From positions 94,895 through 126,993 of the forward strand of contig NZ_LFIQ01000092.1 in NCBI RefSeq assembly GCF_001189245.1: a stretch of 32,099 nucleotides of DNA, in the 5' to 3' direction. Positions 1 to 8,243 of the stretch are shown piece by piece. The notes beneath the pieces were generated by a model. It saw only the letters and a program-made list of their open reading frames with translations. It was not told where the DNA came from and did no database searches. A program made the translations under genes and the position numbers. How positions within the stretch are numbered: the first letter of the stretch is position 1; every line of letters starts with the position of its first letter. Origin of the DNA: Bradyrhizobium pachyrhizi (GTDB taxonomy: Bacteria > Pseudomonadota > Alphaproteobacteria > Rhizobiales > Xanthobacteraceae).

Positions 1-1
1 C

Positions 2-712
2 TTCGCGCTTCAATTCGCGCCGGCGCTGCCGGAGGAACGCTGGATCCGGGAGCAACTGGCACGGATCGGCGTGGGGCCAGGGAAGACCTTCGATTTCCGC
101 AGCCTGTCGCTGGAAGACAAGGCCGAGATTCTGCTTGGCATGAAGGAGGGCGAGCGCAAGGTCAGCGAGACCGTGGCGAGCCTCGGCAAGGACATCAATG
201 GCTGGCGCGTCAGCTCGGCGTTCGGTGACGCGGCATTCTTTCACGGCGACTGGCTCTTGCGCGCGGCAGCCGCGAAGGCCGGCATCTATGGCAACGACGC
301 GGTGGAGGCCATGTATCCCCTGGGCAAAGTGGACGCCGATGGCAAGGAACTCGACTGCTCGAAGTCGAGCTACACGCTGACCTTCCCGGCGGAACAGTTG
401 CCGCCGGTCAACGCCTTCTGGTCGGTCACGATGTATGACGGCAAGTCGCAGCTCTTGGTGAAGAATCCGATCAACCGTTACCTGATCAACTCGCCGATGT
501 TGCCGCACATGAAGCGCGGCTCTGACGGTTCGCTGACGATCTACGTCCAGAGCAAGTCTCCGGGAGCGGACAAGGAGGCAAACTGGCTGCCGGCGCCGGA
601 TGGCCCGATCTATGTGGTGATGCGACTGTACTGGCCGAAAACCACGCCGCCATCGATTCTGCCGGCAGGCGAAGGGGCGTGGAAACCTCCCGGCTTTATG
701 CGCGTGTCCTAG
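2..712 (+). CDS. DUF1254/DUF1214 domain protein, C-terminal part (5' end outside window)
   Basis: The frame is open from base 2, so this is the end of a longer gene whose start lies outside the window. The visible part contains a 'GIGPGK'-like segment (here GVGPGKTFDF) and ends in the DUF1214 pattern: a 'PVNAFWSVTMYDG' strand, an 'NPINRYLINSP' segment, and a closing 'MRLYWPK...WKPPGFMRV'. DUF1254 plus DUF1214 proteins are common in soil proteobacteria, often exported, and of unknown biochemical function. Any signal peptide would lie in the missing part. A strong hairpin terminator follows 60 bp downstream. An internal GTG at 71 would give 213 residues but would cut conserved family sequence, so I treat the gene as truncated by the window edge, not as starting there. 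Confidence 0.85.
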   Translation, partial: FALQFAPALPEERWIREQLARIGVGPGKTFDFRSLSLEDKAEILLGMKEGERKVSETVASLGKDINGWRVSSAFGDAAFFHGDWLLRAAAAKAGIYGNDAVEAMYPLGKVDADGKELDCSKSSYTLTFPAEQLPPVNAFWSVTMYDGKSQLLVKNPINRYLINSPMLPHMKRGSDGSLTIYVQSKSPGADKEANWLPAPDGPIYVVMRLYWPKTTPPSILPAGEGAWKPPGFMRVS

Positions 713-775
713 CAACCGGTCTCACATCCGCCGCGTGCGCCGAGCCGAAGCGCCGCCCGCCACAAGACCAGGCAT

Positions 776-820
776 CCGCGCTTTTCGGGACAACATTCCC
801 GGAAGGCGCGGATTTATTTT
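776..820 (+). terminator. Rho-independent terminator after the DUF1254/DUF1214 gene
   Basis: The left arm 776-790 pairs with 797-811 over 15 positions (12 Watson-Crick G-C or A-T pairs at the ends, and a central TTTT/GAAG block with two G-U pairs). The loop is CAACAT and the T-rich tract ATTTATTTT follows at 812-820. This is the classic intrinsic terminator layout on the plus strand. Confidence 0.75.
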
Positions 821-1168
821 CGGGCGTGAGCAGCCGCGATTGCCGGCAGCGCACAACTAGTTCACGCGATTGCTGACCGCTGCCGTCATCTTCAGCGCGA
901 TCCCTTCAATTCCAAGTCTTCTGATCCAAGCCTTCTGACCGAAGCCTTCTGACCGAAGCCGCGTCCACGGATAGCCGCTCGTGTCAGAGGCGTGACGTCT
1001 GCCATGCGCGCAAAGATTGATCCCCCGACGCTCGCTGCAACCGACGCAAACATCGGCGCACATCATCGTTCGTCGCATTCATTCGATCGACACAGCGCTG
1101 TCATCGGCGATGGATAACTTGTCGCAGGTCGACGTCATAAATCCTTCAAAAATAAAAGGGGCACTACG
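821..1168. other. Intergenic region before the phosphoesterase gene
   Basis: With the terminator before it, this makes 456 bp without a convincing gene. Short open frames on both strands (for example 857-1078 minus) have no family features. It holds a 14-bp tandem repeat (914-960) and an AT-richer stretch just before the next gene, where a promoter is likely, though I see no confident -35/-10 pair. AAGGGG at 1156-1161 is the ribosome binding site for the GTG start at 1169. Confidence 0.5.
914..960. repeat. 14-bp tandem repeat, about 3.3 copies
   Basis: The units are AAGTCTTCTGATCC (914-927), AAGCCTTCTGACCG (928-941) and AAGCCTTCTGACCG (942-955), followed by a partial AAGCC. Copies two and three are identical and copy one differs at three positions. 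It is intergenic. The 14-bp period is not a multiple of three, so it is not a coding repeat. Confidence 0.85.
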
Positions 1169-2872
1169 GTGAAAGCCAAATTTCTTTCGACGGTCGGAGT
1201 CTGTCTGGTTGCTGCCGCTGCGGTGATGTGCAGCGCCGCCGCCCAGGACGACAACAAGGGCAATAACGGCCACGATCATCATCCGCACGACATCCACACC
1301 CAAACGCCGATCAAGCATCTTGTCGTCATCTTCAACGAGAACCGCTCGTTCGATCACTACTTCGCAACCTACCCGGTTGCGACCAACCCGACCGGCTCGA
1401 TTCCGTTCACGGCGAAGCCGCATACGCCGAAGGTCAACAATCTCGCCAGCGCCAATCTGTTGACCAATAACCCGAACAACAACCCGGCCAATGGCACCGG
1501 CGCGACCAATCCGTTCCGCCTCGACCGCACCCAGGCCAACACCAAGTCGCAGAACCACGCCTATACGCCCGAGCAGCAGGCGGTCGACAACGGCAAGGAA
1601 GACCTGTTTCCGAAATTCACCGGTCGCGGCACCGCCGGCGGCGTCGGCGCTTTCGGCACCAACGGGCAGGTGATGGGTTATTTCGACGGCAACACCGTCA
1701 CCGCGTTCTGGAATTACGCCCAGAACTTCGCGATGAGCGACAACAGCTGGACCGACACCTTTGGTCCGTCGACGCCCGGCGCGCTCGAGGTGGTTTCCGG
1801 CCAGACCAACGGCGCACAGAACATCGTCGGTTCGTCGTCGTCGATCGCCGACGGCCAGGGCGGCCTGACGCTGATCGGCGATACCGATCCTGCCTATGAT
1901 GCCTGCTCGAGCACGACCAGCCAGGTCCTGATGACCAGCAAGAACATCGGCGATCTGCTCAATGCCCAGCAGATCAGCTGGGGCAGTTTCATGGGCGGCT
2001 TCGACCTGACGCTCAAGAACAGCAACGGCACCACCAACTGCGGCCGCAGCACGTTCTCGAGCAACGTCAACGGCACCGTCGTGGACTACATCCCGCACCA
2101 CGCCTGGTTCCAGTACTACAAGTCGACCGCCAACCCGACCCATGCGCGGCCGAGCTCGGTGAATGCGGTCGGTCACACCTATGTGCCCGGCAGCAAGACG
2201 CTCGATCCGGCCAATCATGCCTACGATCTCGAGGACTTCTATGCTTCGGTGAAGGCCGGCAACTTCCCGGCCGTCTCCTACATCAAGATGCCGGCCTATC
2301 AGGACGGTCATCCCGGCAACTCCGATCCGCTCGATGAGCAGGCCGGCAATGTCGAGCTGATCAACTTCCTGCAGAAGCAGAAGGAGTGGGGCGAGACCGC
2401 CGTCATCATCACCTATGACGACTCCGACGGCTGGTACGACCACCAGTACCTTGCGCCGATCAGCGCTTCGTATGATCCGACCGCCGACCAGGTCAACGGT
2501 CCCGGCCAGTGTGGCCGCGGTATCGGCAAGCAGACGCAGCCGAATGGCCTCAACGGCCAGCCGGTGAACGGCCGCTGCGGTCCCGGTACGCGCGTCCCGT
2601 TCCTGGTGATCTCGCCCTTCGCCAAGCGGAATTACGTCAGCCACACCCGCATTTCGCAGGCCTCCGTCGTGCGCTTCATCGAGGACAACTGGCTGCATGG
2701 CCAGCGTCTCGGCGGCGGCTCGTTCGACGACAACGTCGAATCGATCGCCGACATGTTCGACTTCGAGCGTGGCCACGGCCAGGACCACGAGTATCGGCAG
2801 GACACGCTGTTCCTCGATCCGACCGCCGGCACCGTCATCGTCAGCGCGCCGGATGATCACCATCACCACTAA
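1169..2872 (+). CDS. Exported phosphoesterase (AcpA / phospholipase C family, PF04185)
   Basis: This 567-residue protein probably hydrolyses phosphate esters or phospholipid head groups in the periplasm or outside the cell. Residues 1-26 form a signal peptide: MKAKF, a hydrophobic run, then an Ala-rich cleavage site before QDDNKG. The family signature follows as PIKHLVVIFNENRSFDHYF at 47-65, with N56/E57/N58 expected at the metal-binding active site. A second conserved block is ITYDDSDGWYDH, around residues 415-425. The protein ends in the normal family tail (ADMFDFERG), so it appears complete. The start is GTG at 1169, supported by AAGGGG at 1156-1161. Mature ends are His-rich (HDHHPHD near residues 35-41; DDHHHH at the C-terminus), which could bind metal. 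Acid phosphatase and phospholipase C cannot be told apart from sequence alone. A diheme peroxidase gene follows on the same strand. Confidence 0.88.
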   Translation: MKAKFLSTVGVCLVAAAAVMCSAAAQDDNKGNNGHDHHPHDIHTQTPIKHLVVIFNENRSFDHYFATYPVATNPTGSIPFTAKPHTPKVNNLASANLLTNNPNNNPANGTGATNPFRLDRTQANTKSQNHAYTPEQQAVDNGKEDLFPKFTGRGTAGGVGAFGTNGQVMGYFDGNTVTAFWNYAQNFAMSDNSWTDTFGPSTPGALEVVSGQTNGAQNIVGSSSSIADGQGGLTLIGDTDPAYDACSSTTSQVLMTSKNIGDLLNAQQISWGSFMGGFDLTLKNSNGTTNCGRSTFSSNVNGTVVDYIPHHAWFQYYKSTANPTHARPSSVNAVGHTYVPGSKTLDPANHAYDLEDFYASVKAGNFPAVSYIKMPAYQDGHPGNSDPLDEQAGNVELINFLQKQKEWGETAVIITYDDSDGWYDHQYLAPISASYDPTADQVNGPGQCGRGIGKQTQPNGLNGQPVNGRCGPGTRVPFLVISPFAKRNYVSHTRISQASVVRFIEDNWLHGQRLGGGSFDDNVESIADMFDFERGHGQDHEYRQDTLFLDPTAGTVIVSAPDDHHHH

Positions 2873-2877
2873 CGCCC

Positions 2878-2904
2878 TTCGGTTCTGATCCAATCAGAAC
2901 CGAA
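2878..2904 (+). terminator. Hairpin after the phosphoesterase gene
   Basis: TTCGGTTCTGAT (2878-2889) and ATCAGAACCGAA (2893-2904) form a perfect 12-bp stem with a CCA loop, six bases after the stop codon. Only a short T run (CTTTG) follows, so termination may be partial. A second hairpin (2927-2936 with 2946-2955, 10 bp) lies downstream. Confidence 0.6.
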
Positions 2905-2926
2905 GCTTTGCCCTGACGCGTTCTGC

Positions 2927-2955
2927 TCGCGCGAACTGGTCTCCGGTTCGCGCGA
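2927..2955. repeat. 10-bp inverted repeat before the peroxidase gene
   Basis: TCGCGCGAAC (2927-2936) and GTTCGCGCGA (2946-2955) are exact inverse complements around a 9-base loop. It lies 26 bp before the peroxidase start codon. It could be a second terminator stem, an operator or a dispersed palindrome; nothing here separates these. Confidence 0.45.
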
Positions 2956-2981
2956 AAACGCTTAACGACACTGGATCTGAC

Positions 2982-4313
2982 ATGAACGGCCGCACCTTGT
3001 GGCTTCTCGGCGCCGGCCTGCTGTGCATGGCGGGCACTGTTGCGGCCGTCGAGACGCAGGGACTTCCGGGGACCAATCCGCACCCGGTGCAGCTCAGGCG
3101 TCCGCCGGCCGCTCCGCTGTCCGCCATGGCGCAGCTCGGCCAGAAGATCTTCTTCGACGCGTTGCTGTCCTCGTCGGGCGCATTGTCATGCGCGTCCTGT
3201 CACAGTCCGGACCACGCCTACGGGCCACCCAATGACGGGCCGGTGATGCTCGGCGGGCCCGCGCAATCCCGGCAAGGGACCCGCGCCGTGCCGGGCCTGA
3301 CCTATCTCGAGCGGCAGCCGAATTTCAGCATCGGGCCGGAAAAGGACGATGACGACAATGTCGTCGACTTCGCGCAACTGGCCGCGCTCGGCCAGCAGGC
3401 CCCGCGCGCCAAAAAAGTTGCGACCGGGACCGCCGCGTCGGCGGTCAACATCGTGCCGCAGGGCGGACTGTTCTGGGACGGCCGCGCCGATACGCTGCAG
3501 GACCAGGCGATATTCCCGCTGCTCGATCCCAACGAGATGGACGGCGGCAGCATCGAAATCGTGGCGCAGAAGCTGCGCCAGGCGAGCTACGCGCCGCGCT
3601 TCGCCGAGCTGTTCGGTGCCGGTGTCTTCGACAATACGCGGCTGCTGGTCGCGGAGGCGATGTTTGCCGTCGCGCGCTATCAGGTGGAGGAGCCGAGCTT
3701 CCATCCCTACACCAGCAAGTTCGATTACTGGCTGGAAGGCAAGGCGCGATTGAACGAGAGCGAGCTGCGCGGCCTGCAATTGTTCAACGATCCGGACAAG
3801 GCCAATTGCGGCGGCTGCCATACGTCGCAGCCGACCCGGGACGGTCTGCCGCCGCTGTTCACCGATCACCAATATGAGGCGCTCGGCGCGCCGCGCAACG
3901 CCGCGCTCGCCGGCAACCGCGATCCCGATCATTTCGATCTCGGGGTCTGCGGTCCGTACCGCACCGACATTGCCGAGCAGACGCAATATTGCGGGATGTT
4001 TCTGACGCCGACCTTGCGCAACACGGCGACGCGTCGCGTGTTCTTCCACAACGGGGTCTTCACCAGCCTCGAGCAGGTGCTCGACTTCTATAACTTCCGC
4101 GATACCAATCCGGAGAAGGTGTTTCCGCGCGGCGCCGACGGCGCGGTGCGCAAATACGATGACCTGCCGGAAAAATATCACGGCAATGTCGACGTCAGCG
4201 ATCCGCCGTTCGAGCGCCATCCCGGCGACACGCCGGCGATGACGGCGCAGGACGAGGCCGACATAATCGCCTTCCTGAAGACGCTGACCGATGGCTACCA
4301 GCCGGAGCGATGA
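2982..4313 (+). CDS. Diheme cytochrome c peroxidase / MauG family protein
   Basis: This 443-residue protein is a periplasmic c-type diheme enzyme of the CCP/MauG family, which reduces hydrogen peroxide or oxidises protein substrates. Residues 1-22 form a signal peptide ending TVAA. There are two heme c attachment sites, CASCH (70-74) and CGGCH (276-280), the second within 'LQLFNDPDKANCGGCH'. Between them is the family block GLFWDGRADTLQDQAIFPL with a following EM (E185, M186). The C-terminal half has the usual TPTLRN...FFHNGVFTSLEQVLDFYN motif. Compared with classical bacterial peroxidases (about 320-350 residues) it carries extra sequence around residues 80-150, including an acidic KDDDDN stretch. 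It follows the phosphoesterase on the same strand at 109 bp, with hairpins between, so co-transcription is uncertain. True peroxidase and MauG-like activity cannot be separated by eye. Confidence 0.88.
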   Translation: MNGRTLWLLGAGLLCMAGTVAAVETQGLPGTNPHPVQLRRPPAAPLSAMAQLGQKIFFDALLSSSGALSCASCHSPDHAYGPPNDGPVMLGGPAQSRQGTRAVPGLTYLERQPNFSIGPEKDDDDNVVDFAQLAALGQQAPRAKKVATGTAASAVNIVPQGGLFWDGRADTLQDQAIFPLLDPNEMDGGSIEIVAQKLRQASYAPRFAELFGAGVFDNTRLLVAEAMFAVARYQVEEPSFHPYTSKFDYWLEGKARLNESELRGLQLFNDPDKANCGGCHTSQPTRDGLPPLFTDHQYEALGAPRNAALAGNRDPDHFDLGVCGPYRTDIAEQTQYCGMFLTPTLRNTATRRVFFHNGVFTSLEQVLDFYNFRDTNPEKVFPRGADGAVRKYDDLPEKYHGNVDVSDPPFERHPGDTPAMTAQDEADIIAFLKTLTDGYQPER

Positions 4314-4385
4314 GACGTCGCGACGTTCCATCGCGGAACCGAACCGTGAGTTGGCAGGGCTTCGTCATGCGCGCATAATGGGCGC

Positions 4386-5171
4386 ATGAATGTCGTCGAA
4401 GGCAACGGTGCCAGAATCCCGGCGATCGGGCTCGGCACATGGGAGCTGCGCGGCCGGACCTGCGCCCGCATCGTCGAGCAGGCGTTGCGGCTCGGCTATC
4501 GCCACATCGACACCGCCCAGATCTATGACAACGAGCGCGAAGTCGGCGAGGGGCTGCGTGCCTCCGGCATCAAGCGCGACGACGTGTTCGTCACCACCAA
4601 GGTCTGGACCACGCATTTCATGGCGAAGGATCTCGAGCGGTCGGCGAAGGAGAGCCTGGCGCGGCTGCGCCTGACCGAGGTCGATCTGTTGCTGCTGCAC
4701 TGGCCCAATGCGCAGGTGCCGCTTGCCGAGACGCTCGGCGCGCTGGCGCGGGTCAGGCAGGCGGGCCTGGCGCGGCATATCGGCGTCTCGAATTTCAACG
4801 TGGCGCTGATCGAGGAGGCGGTGGCGGCATGTCCCGAGCCGCTCGCCTGCGACCAGGTCGAGTACCATCCTTACCTACACCAGGCCGACGTGATCGAGGC
4901 CTGTCGGCGCCACGGCATGGCGTTCGTCGCCTATAGCCCGATCGCGAAGGGACGGGTCAAGGGCGACCGCGCGCTGGCGCGGATCGGCGACCGCTATCGC
5001 AAGAGCGCTGCCCAGGTCTGCCTGCGCTGGCTGGTGCAGCAGAATGTCTCCGCGATCCCCCGCACCTCGAAGCTCGAACGCCTTCAGGAGAACATCGACA
5101 TCTTCGATTTCGAGCTGTCGGTTGACGACATGCGCGAGATCTCGGCGATCGGGAGAGCTGACGCGCGATGA
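4386..5171 (+). CDS. Aldo/keto reductase
   Basis: This 261-residue NADPH-dependent carbonyl reductase has the AKR TIM-barrel pattern. The N-terminal hairpin GARIPAIGLGTWEL is followed by LGYRHIDTAQIYDNEREVGEGL. The catalytic tetrad is visible as D42, Y47, K72 (TTKVW) and H105 (LLLLHWP). ARHIGVSNFN lines the substrate pocket, and the coenzyme segment IPRTSKLERLQENIDIFDFEL is near the C-terminus. It is slightly shorter than typical family members (270-320) and closest to the 2,5-diketo-gluconate reductase-like group. The ribosome site before the ATG is weak, but an upstream ATG at 4378 runs into a stop at once. The substrate cannot be inferred. Confidence 0.92.
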   Translation: MNVVEGNGARIPAIGLGTWELRGRTCARIVEQALRLGYRHIDTAQIYDNEREVGEGLRASGIKRDDVFVTTKVWTTHFMAKDLERSAKESLARLRLTEVDLLLLHWPNAQVPLAETLGALARVRQAGLARHIGVSNFNVALIEEAVAACPEPLACDQVEYHPYLHQADVIEACRRHGMAFVAYSPIAKGRVKGDRALARIGDRYRKSAAQVCLRWLVQQNVSAIPRTSKLERLQENIDIFDFELSVDDMREISAIGRADAR

Positions 5172-5202
5172 CGGGCCCCGCGACGCATGGGGTCTTTGCC
5201 TG

Positions 5203-5237
5203 AGCATCAAGGTCTTGGGAAGCATCAAGTCTTGGAA
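5203..5237. repeat. 18-bp imperfect tandem duplication
   Basis: AGCATCAAGGTCTTGGGA (5203-5220) is followed directly by AGCATCAAGTCTTGGAA (5221-5237), the same sequence with one base deleted. It lies in the 207-bp gap between the aldo/keto reductase and the TonB/TolA-like gene. No gene or clear promoter is seen in this gap. Confidence 0.7.
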
Positions 5238-5378
5238 AAATGGCTGGGTCCTGATCCGGATCATGCTAATGCCCCGCTGGCCGATTGCGGCTTTGGACCG
5301 AATGGGGATTGAGGCAGGCGGGTTCCGGCCGGTATTGTAGCCCGGCGGGGAGAGACGTCACTGATGTGATCGAGTGGG

Positions 5379-6269
5379 ATGAAGTTTCGGCCAAACGCGG
5401 ATCTGATGGCGTCGGTGTTCGTGCACCTGATGCTGCTTGCGCTGATTTTCCTGTATTCGGAGGTCCATCAGTTCGATCCCGTCGCCGCTGACACGGTGCC
5501 GGTCGAGATCGTGACGCCGCAGGAGGTCGCCAAGTCCGAGGTCGAGACCAAGCCCGAACCGGCCCCGAGCCCGTCGCCGACGCCTGAGTTGCAGTTGCCG
5601 TCGCTCGATAAGCCGGTGGATTCAGCCAAGCCCGAACCATCGGCGCAGGCGCCCGCGCCACAGCAGAGCGCGCCACAGCAACCGCCGCAGAAGCAGGCGC
5701 AGCCGCCCAAGCCCACCCCAACTCCGCAACAAGCCGCGGCTGCGCAGCCGGCGCCTCAGCCGCCACCGATGCCCCAGCCAATGGCGCAGCAACAGGCGGC
5801 AGCGTCGTCGCCTGCCTATGCGCAGCCCGAGCCCGATCTTTCGGTCAAATACAATGTCATGCTCGGCCTGCCGCCCGATATTTCCGTGAAGCCGCCCGCC
5901 GCCGCGCCGTCCGGCCCCGGACCCGGCAAGGACAATTTCGACGCAGCCGCCACCGAGCAGGCGGACGTCGGCTCAAGCGTGGTCGCCGAATTCCGCCGTC
6001 ACCTGAAGACCTGCCTGAAACTCCCGCCGACGCTGAGCACGGGCGACGACGTGAGGATCAAGCTCAGGGTGTTCATGAAGCCCGACGGTAAGCTCGCCGC
6101 GCAGCCCTTGCTGATCGAAGCCACCGCCTCGGAAAAGGGGCCGCTGTTGCTGAAGAGCGCGACCGAAGCGCTGCAGGCCTGCCAGCCCTATGCGATGCTG
6201 CCGCGGGATCGCTACGGCGAATGGAAGGTGCTCGACCTCGATTTCAGTCCGCGCGATTTCGCGTCGTAG
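5379..6269 (+). CDS. TonB/TolA-like envelope protein with proline-rich linker
   Basis: This 296-residue protein has the layout of an energy-transducer or TolA-type protein. A short cytoplasmic N-terminus is followed by one membrane helix at about residues 10-27 (MASVFVHLMLLALIFLY). A long Pro/Gln/Ala-rich periplasmic spacer (about 50-150) comes next, with repeats such as PKPEPAPSPSP. A folded C-terminal domain at about 200-296 (EFRRHLKTCLKLPPTL...DVRIKLRVFMKPDGKL...ALQACQPYAMLP) resembles the TonB_C/TolA C-terminal fold. Its two cysteines (in KTCLK and QACQP) could form a disulfide. Known relatives link inner-membrane energy complexes to the outer membrane, but no exbB/exbD or tol genes are adjacent. 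The ribosome site is weak. Its stop lies only 12 bp from the end of the convergent DUF599 gene. Confidence 0.75.
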   Translation: MKFRPNADLMASVFVHLMLLALIFLYSEVHQFDPVAADTVPVEIVTPQEVAKSEVETKPEPAPSPSPTPELQLPSLDKPVDSAKPEPSAQAPAPQQSAPQQPPQKQAQPPKPTPTPQQAAAAQPAPQPPPMPQPMAQQQAAASSPAYAQPEPDLSVKYNVMLGLPPDISVKPPAAAPSGPGPGKDNFDAAATEQADVGSSVVAEFRRHLKTCLKLPPTLSTGDDVRIKLRVFMKPDGKLAAQPLLIEATASEKGPLLLKSATEALQACQPYAMLPRDRYGEWKVLDLDFSPRDFAS

Positions 6270-6281
6270 ACGAGGTTCGCC

Positions 6282-6959
6282 TCAGCTTCCCATCGCCTGC
6301 CAGGCATTCGAGGCGAACTGCCGGCGCCAGATCACGATCACGACGGCGGCTGTCGTGACGAACAGCACCCAGGGGCTGACGAACCAGCCGAGATAGCCGA
6401 GCGCGAAGAAGAACGCGCGCTGGCCGCGGTTGAAGTGCCGGCCCGCCGTCTCGAACAGCCGCGTGGTGCGGATCACGTGGGCCTCCGCCTCCGGCGTATC
6501 GCGCTGGTCGGCCGGCGGCATCGCGCCGAACAGGATCGCCACATAGTTGAACAGGCGATAGGCCCAGGCGAATTTGAAGAAGGTGTAGATGAAGATCAGG
6601 ATCAGCCCGATGCACTTGACCTCCCACAAAGCGGGCGAGGGCGTCAGGTTGACCGGCAGCGCGCCGAGCACCGCGAGCGCGTCATTGGTGGCGCGCAAGA
6701 GCGCCAGCCCGCCGCCGATCGCAATAAGGCTGGTGGAGGCAAAGAACGCGGTGCCGTTCTGCAGGCTGGCCATGATCTGCATGTCGACCATACGTGCGTC
6801 GCGGTTGAGCAGATTCCGCACCCAGATCTCGCGATAGACGTGCATCCGCGCCGACAGGCTGTCGCGCCCATACGCAGTGTGCTCCAGCGTGATGGTATAG
6901 ACCAGCCATTCCAGCGCAAAGAAGCCGACGGCCAGGATGTCGGTCCAATAGCCGGTCAT
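6282..6959 (-). CDS. DUF599 family inner-membrane protein
   Basis: This 225-residue polytopic membrane protein matches the DUF599 family. It starts with a helix (YWTDILAVGFFALEWLVYTI), then a conserved soluble loop (ARMHVYREIWVRNLLNRDARMVDMQIMASLQNGTAFFASTS). Further helices lie around residues 75-95, 110-140 (KCIGLILIFIYTFFKFAWAYRLFNYVAILFGA) and 185-215. The segment GRHFNRGQRAFFFALGYLGWF is typical of the family. The function is unknown. AAGGAAGG just before the ATG at 6959 is a good ribosome binding site. It converges with the TonB/TolA-like gene, with 12 bp between. Confidence 0.85.
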   Translation of the reverse strand: MTGYWTDILAVGFFALEWLVYTITLEHTAYGRDSLSARMHVYREIWVRNLLNRDARMVDMQIMASLQNGTAFFASTSLIAIGGGLALLRATNDALAVLGALPVNLTPSPALWEVKCIGLILIFIYTFFKFAWAYRLFNYVAILFGAMPPADQRDTPEAEAHVIRTTRLFETAGRHFNRGQRAFFFALGYLGWFVSPWVLFVTTAAVVIVIWRRQFASNAWQAMGS

Positions 6960-7078
6960 GTTGCCTTCCTTCGTGAGCGCGCGGCTGACTGTCCGCGCCG
7001 GACCGCATCCGCGTCATGTACAGGTTGAACGCGTGCAATGCACTATGGCAAACTACCGTGGCAACAGGATTCCCGGAC

Positions 7079-7732
7079 ATGCTCAAGCTCGTCATCGGCA
7101 ACAAGAACTATTCGTCATGGTCGATGCGGCCCTGGCTGGCGTTGCGCGCCAACAACATCCCGTTCGAAGAGGTCTTCATTCCGCTCTACACGGACCAGGC
7201 CGACAAGGACCGCATCCTCTCTTTCAGCAAGGCCGGCAAGGTGCCGACCCTGATCGATGGCGACGTCACGGTGTGGGATTCGCTGGCGATCATCGAATAT
7301 CTCGCCGAGAGATTTCCCGAGGCGAAGCTCTGGCCTGCGGATCGTGCCGCGCGCGCGCATGCCCGCGCGATCTCGGCGGAGATGCATTCCGGCTTCATGC
7401 CGCTGCGCAACGAATGCGGCATGAATCTGCACCGCCCGATCCGCGCCGTCGCGCTGTCGGATGATGCGCGCGCCAACGTGGCGCGGATCCAGGAGATCTG
7501 GGCCGAGTGCCATGCGCGCTACGGCAAGCAGGGTCCGTTCCTGTTCGGCGCATTCTCCGCCGCCGATGCGATGTACGCGCCCGTGGTGCATCGTTTCCGC
7601 ACCTACGCGATCCCGGTGAAGGCCGAAGCGCAGCACTATGTCGATGCCATGATGCAGCTTCCGGCGTTCCAGGAATGGAGCCGCGACGGCGTTGCCGAGA
7701 CGCTGCGGATCGCTCGTTTCGAGGATGTCTGA
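7079..7732 (+). CDS. Glutathione S-transferase family protein
   Basis: This 217-residue protein has a thioredoxin-like N-terminal half, MLKLVIGNKNYSSWSMRPWLALRANNIPFEE, and the cis-proline/glutathione-binding segment GKVPTLIDGDVTVWDSLAIIEYLAE. The all-helical C-terminal half carries the N-capping pattern FGAFSAADAMYAPVVHRF. In this subgroup the conserved NKNYSSWSLRPW segment supplies the candidate catalytic serine (S12 or S13). I chose ATG 7079 over the in-frame ATG at 7016, because the extra 21 residues do not fit the family and the fold begins at MLKLVIG. The role is presumably conjugation or detoxification; the substrate is unknown. Confidence 0.9.
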   Translation: MLKLVIGNKNYSSWSMRPWLALRANNIPFEEVFIPLYTDQADKDRILSFSKAGKVPTLIDGDVTVWDSLAIIEYLAERFPEAKLWPADRAARAHARAISAEMHSGFMPLRNECGMNLHRPIRAVALSDDARANVARIQEIWAECHARYGKQGPFLFGAFSAADAMYAPVVHRFRTYAIPVKAEAQHYVDAMMQLPAFQEWSRDGVAETLRIARFEDV

Positions 7733-7849
7733 CGGTTGCTGCGCTTCCGAATTGTGACAGCGGTCGCAAAGATCGCGGCTTGACGTCGCGGGGCCGAAGG
7801 CGTCGAATCCGGAAAGGCTGGTTTTGCAAGTCGTGAAAGGACTTAGACC

Positions 7850-8218
7850 ATGGGCATTCTCGATTCCCTGGAGAATTCGCCGGAGCTGAAAGGCATGCTT
7901 GGCCAGCTTGGCGCGGCGGTGATCCCGGTCGTGCTCGGCGAGGTCCTGGGCAATGGCGGGCAGGGCGGCTTGTCCTCGATCGTCGCCAAGCTCGAGCAAG
8001 CCGGGCTCGGCGAGCAGGTCAAATCCTGGATCGGTACCGGTCAGAACCTGCCGATCACCGCTGAGCAGCTCCAGCAGGTGCTCGGCAGCGACACCGTCAA
8101 GCAGCTCGCCGCCAGGTTCAACATTCCGGTGGACCAGCTGTCCAAGGTGCTCGCCCAGCAACTTCCGGCTGCGGTCGATGGCGCGAGCCCGGACGGCAAG
8201 CTGCCGCACACCGCCTGA
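7850..8218 (+). CDS. YidB family (DUF937) protein
   Basis: This 122-residue protein starts MGILDSLENSPELKGMLGQLGAAVIPVVLGEVLG and continues with a Gly-rich hinge and the family block LSSIVAKLEQAGLGEQVKSWIGTGQNLPITAEQLQQVLGSD. The ending QLAARFNIPVDQLSKVLAQQLPAAVDGASPDG is the typical YidB tail. The family is widespread, probably soluble, and has no established biochemical activity. GAAAGGA about ten bases before the ATG supports the start. A hairpin follows directly after the stop. Confidence 0.9.
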   Translation: MGILDSLENSPELKGMLGQLGAAVIPVVLGEVLGNGGQGGLSSIVAKLEQAGLGEQVKSWIGTGQNLPITAEQLQQVLGSDTVKQLAARFNIPVDQLSKVLAQQLPAAVDGASPDGKLPHTA

Positions 8219-8219
8219 G

Positions 8220-8243
8220 CGGCTGGAATCAGGGTTCCAGCCG
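8220..8243 (+). terminator. Hairpin after the YidB-like gene (weak terminator)
   Basis: Bases 8220-8228 (CGGCTGGAA) pair perfectly with 8235-8243 (TTCCAGCCG) around the loop TCAGGG, one base after the stop codon. No T tract follows, so it may act with Rho or protect the 3' end and not terminate by itself. Confidence 0.4.

Noticed and set aside
1092..1101. ACAGCGCTGT core shared with the 13557 palindrome
   Set aside because: The same 10-mer also occurs inside the hydrolase coding sequence near 14418, so sharing is probably chance.
1079..2893. A 604-codon open frame antisense to the phosphoesterase
   Set aside because: Low-complexity Val/Arg/Gly-rich product opposite a clear PF04185 gene; a composition shadow.
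3186..4331. A 381-codon frame antisense to the diheme peroxidase
   Set aside because: The plus strand carries both heme motifs and the family blocks; the antisense product shows none.
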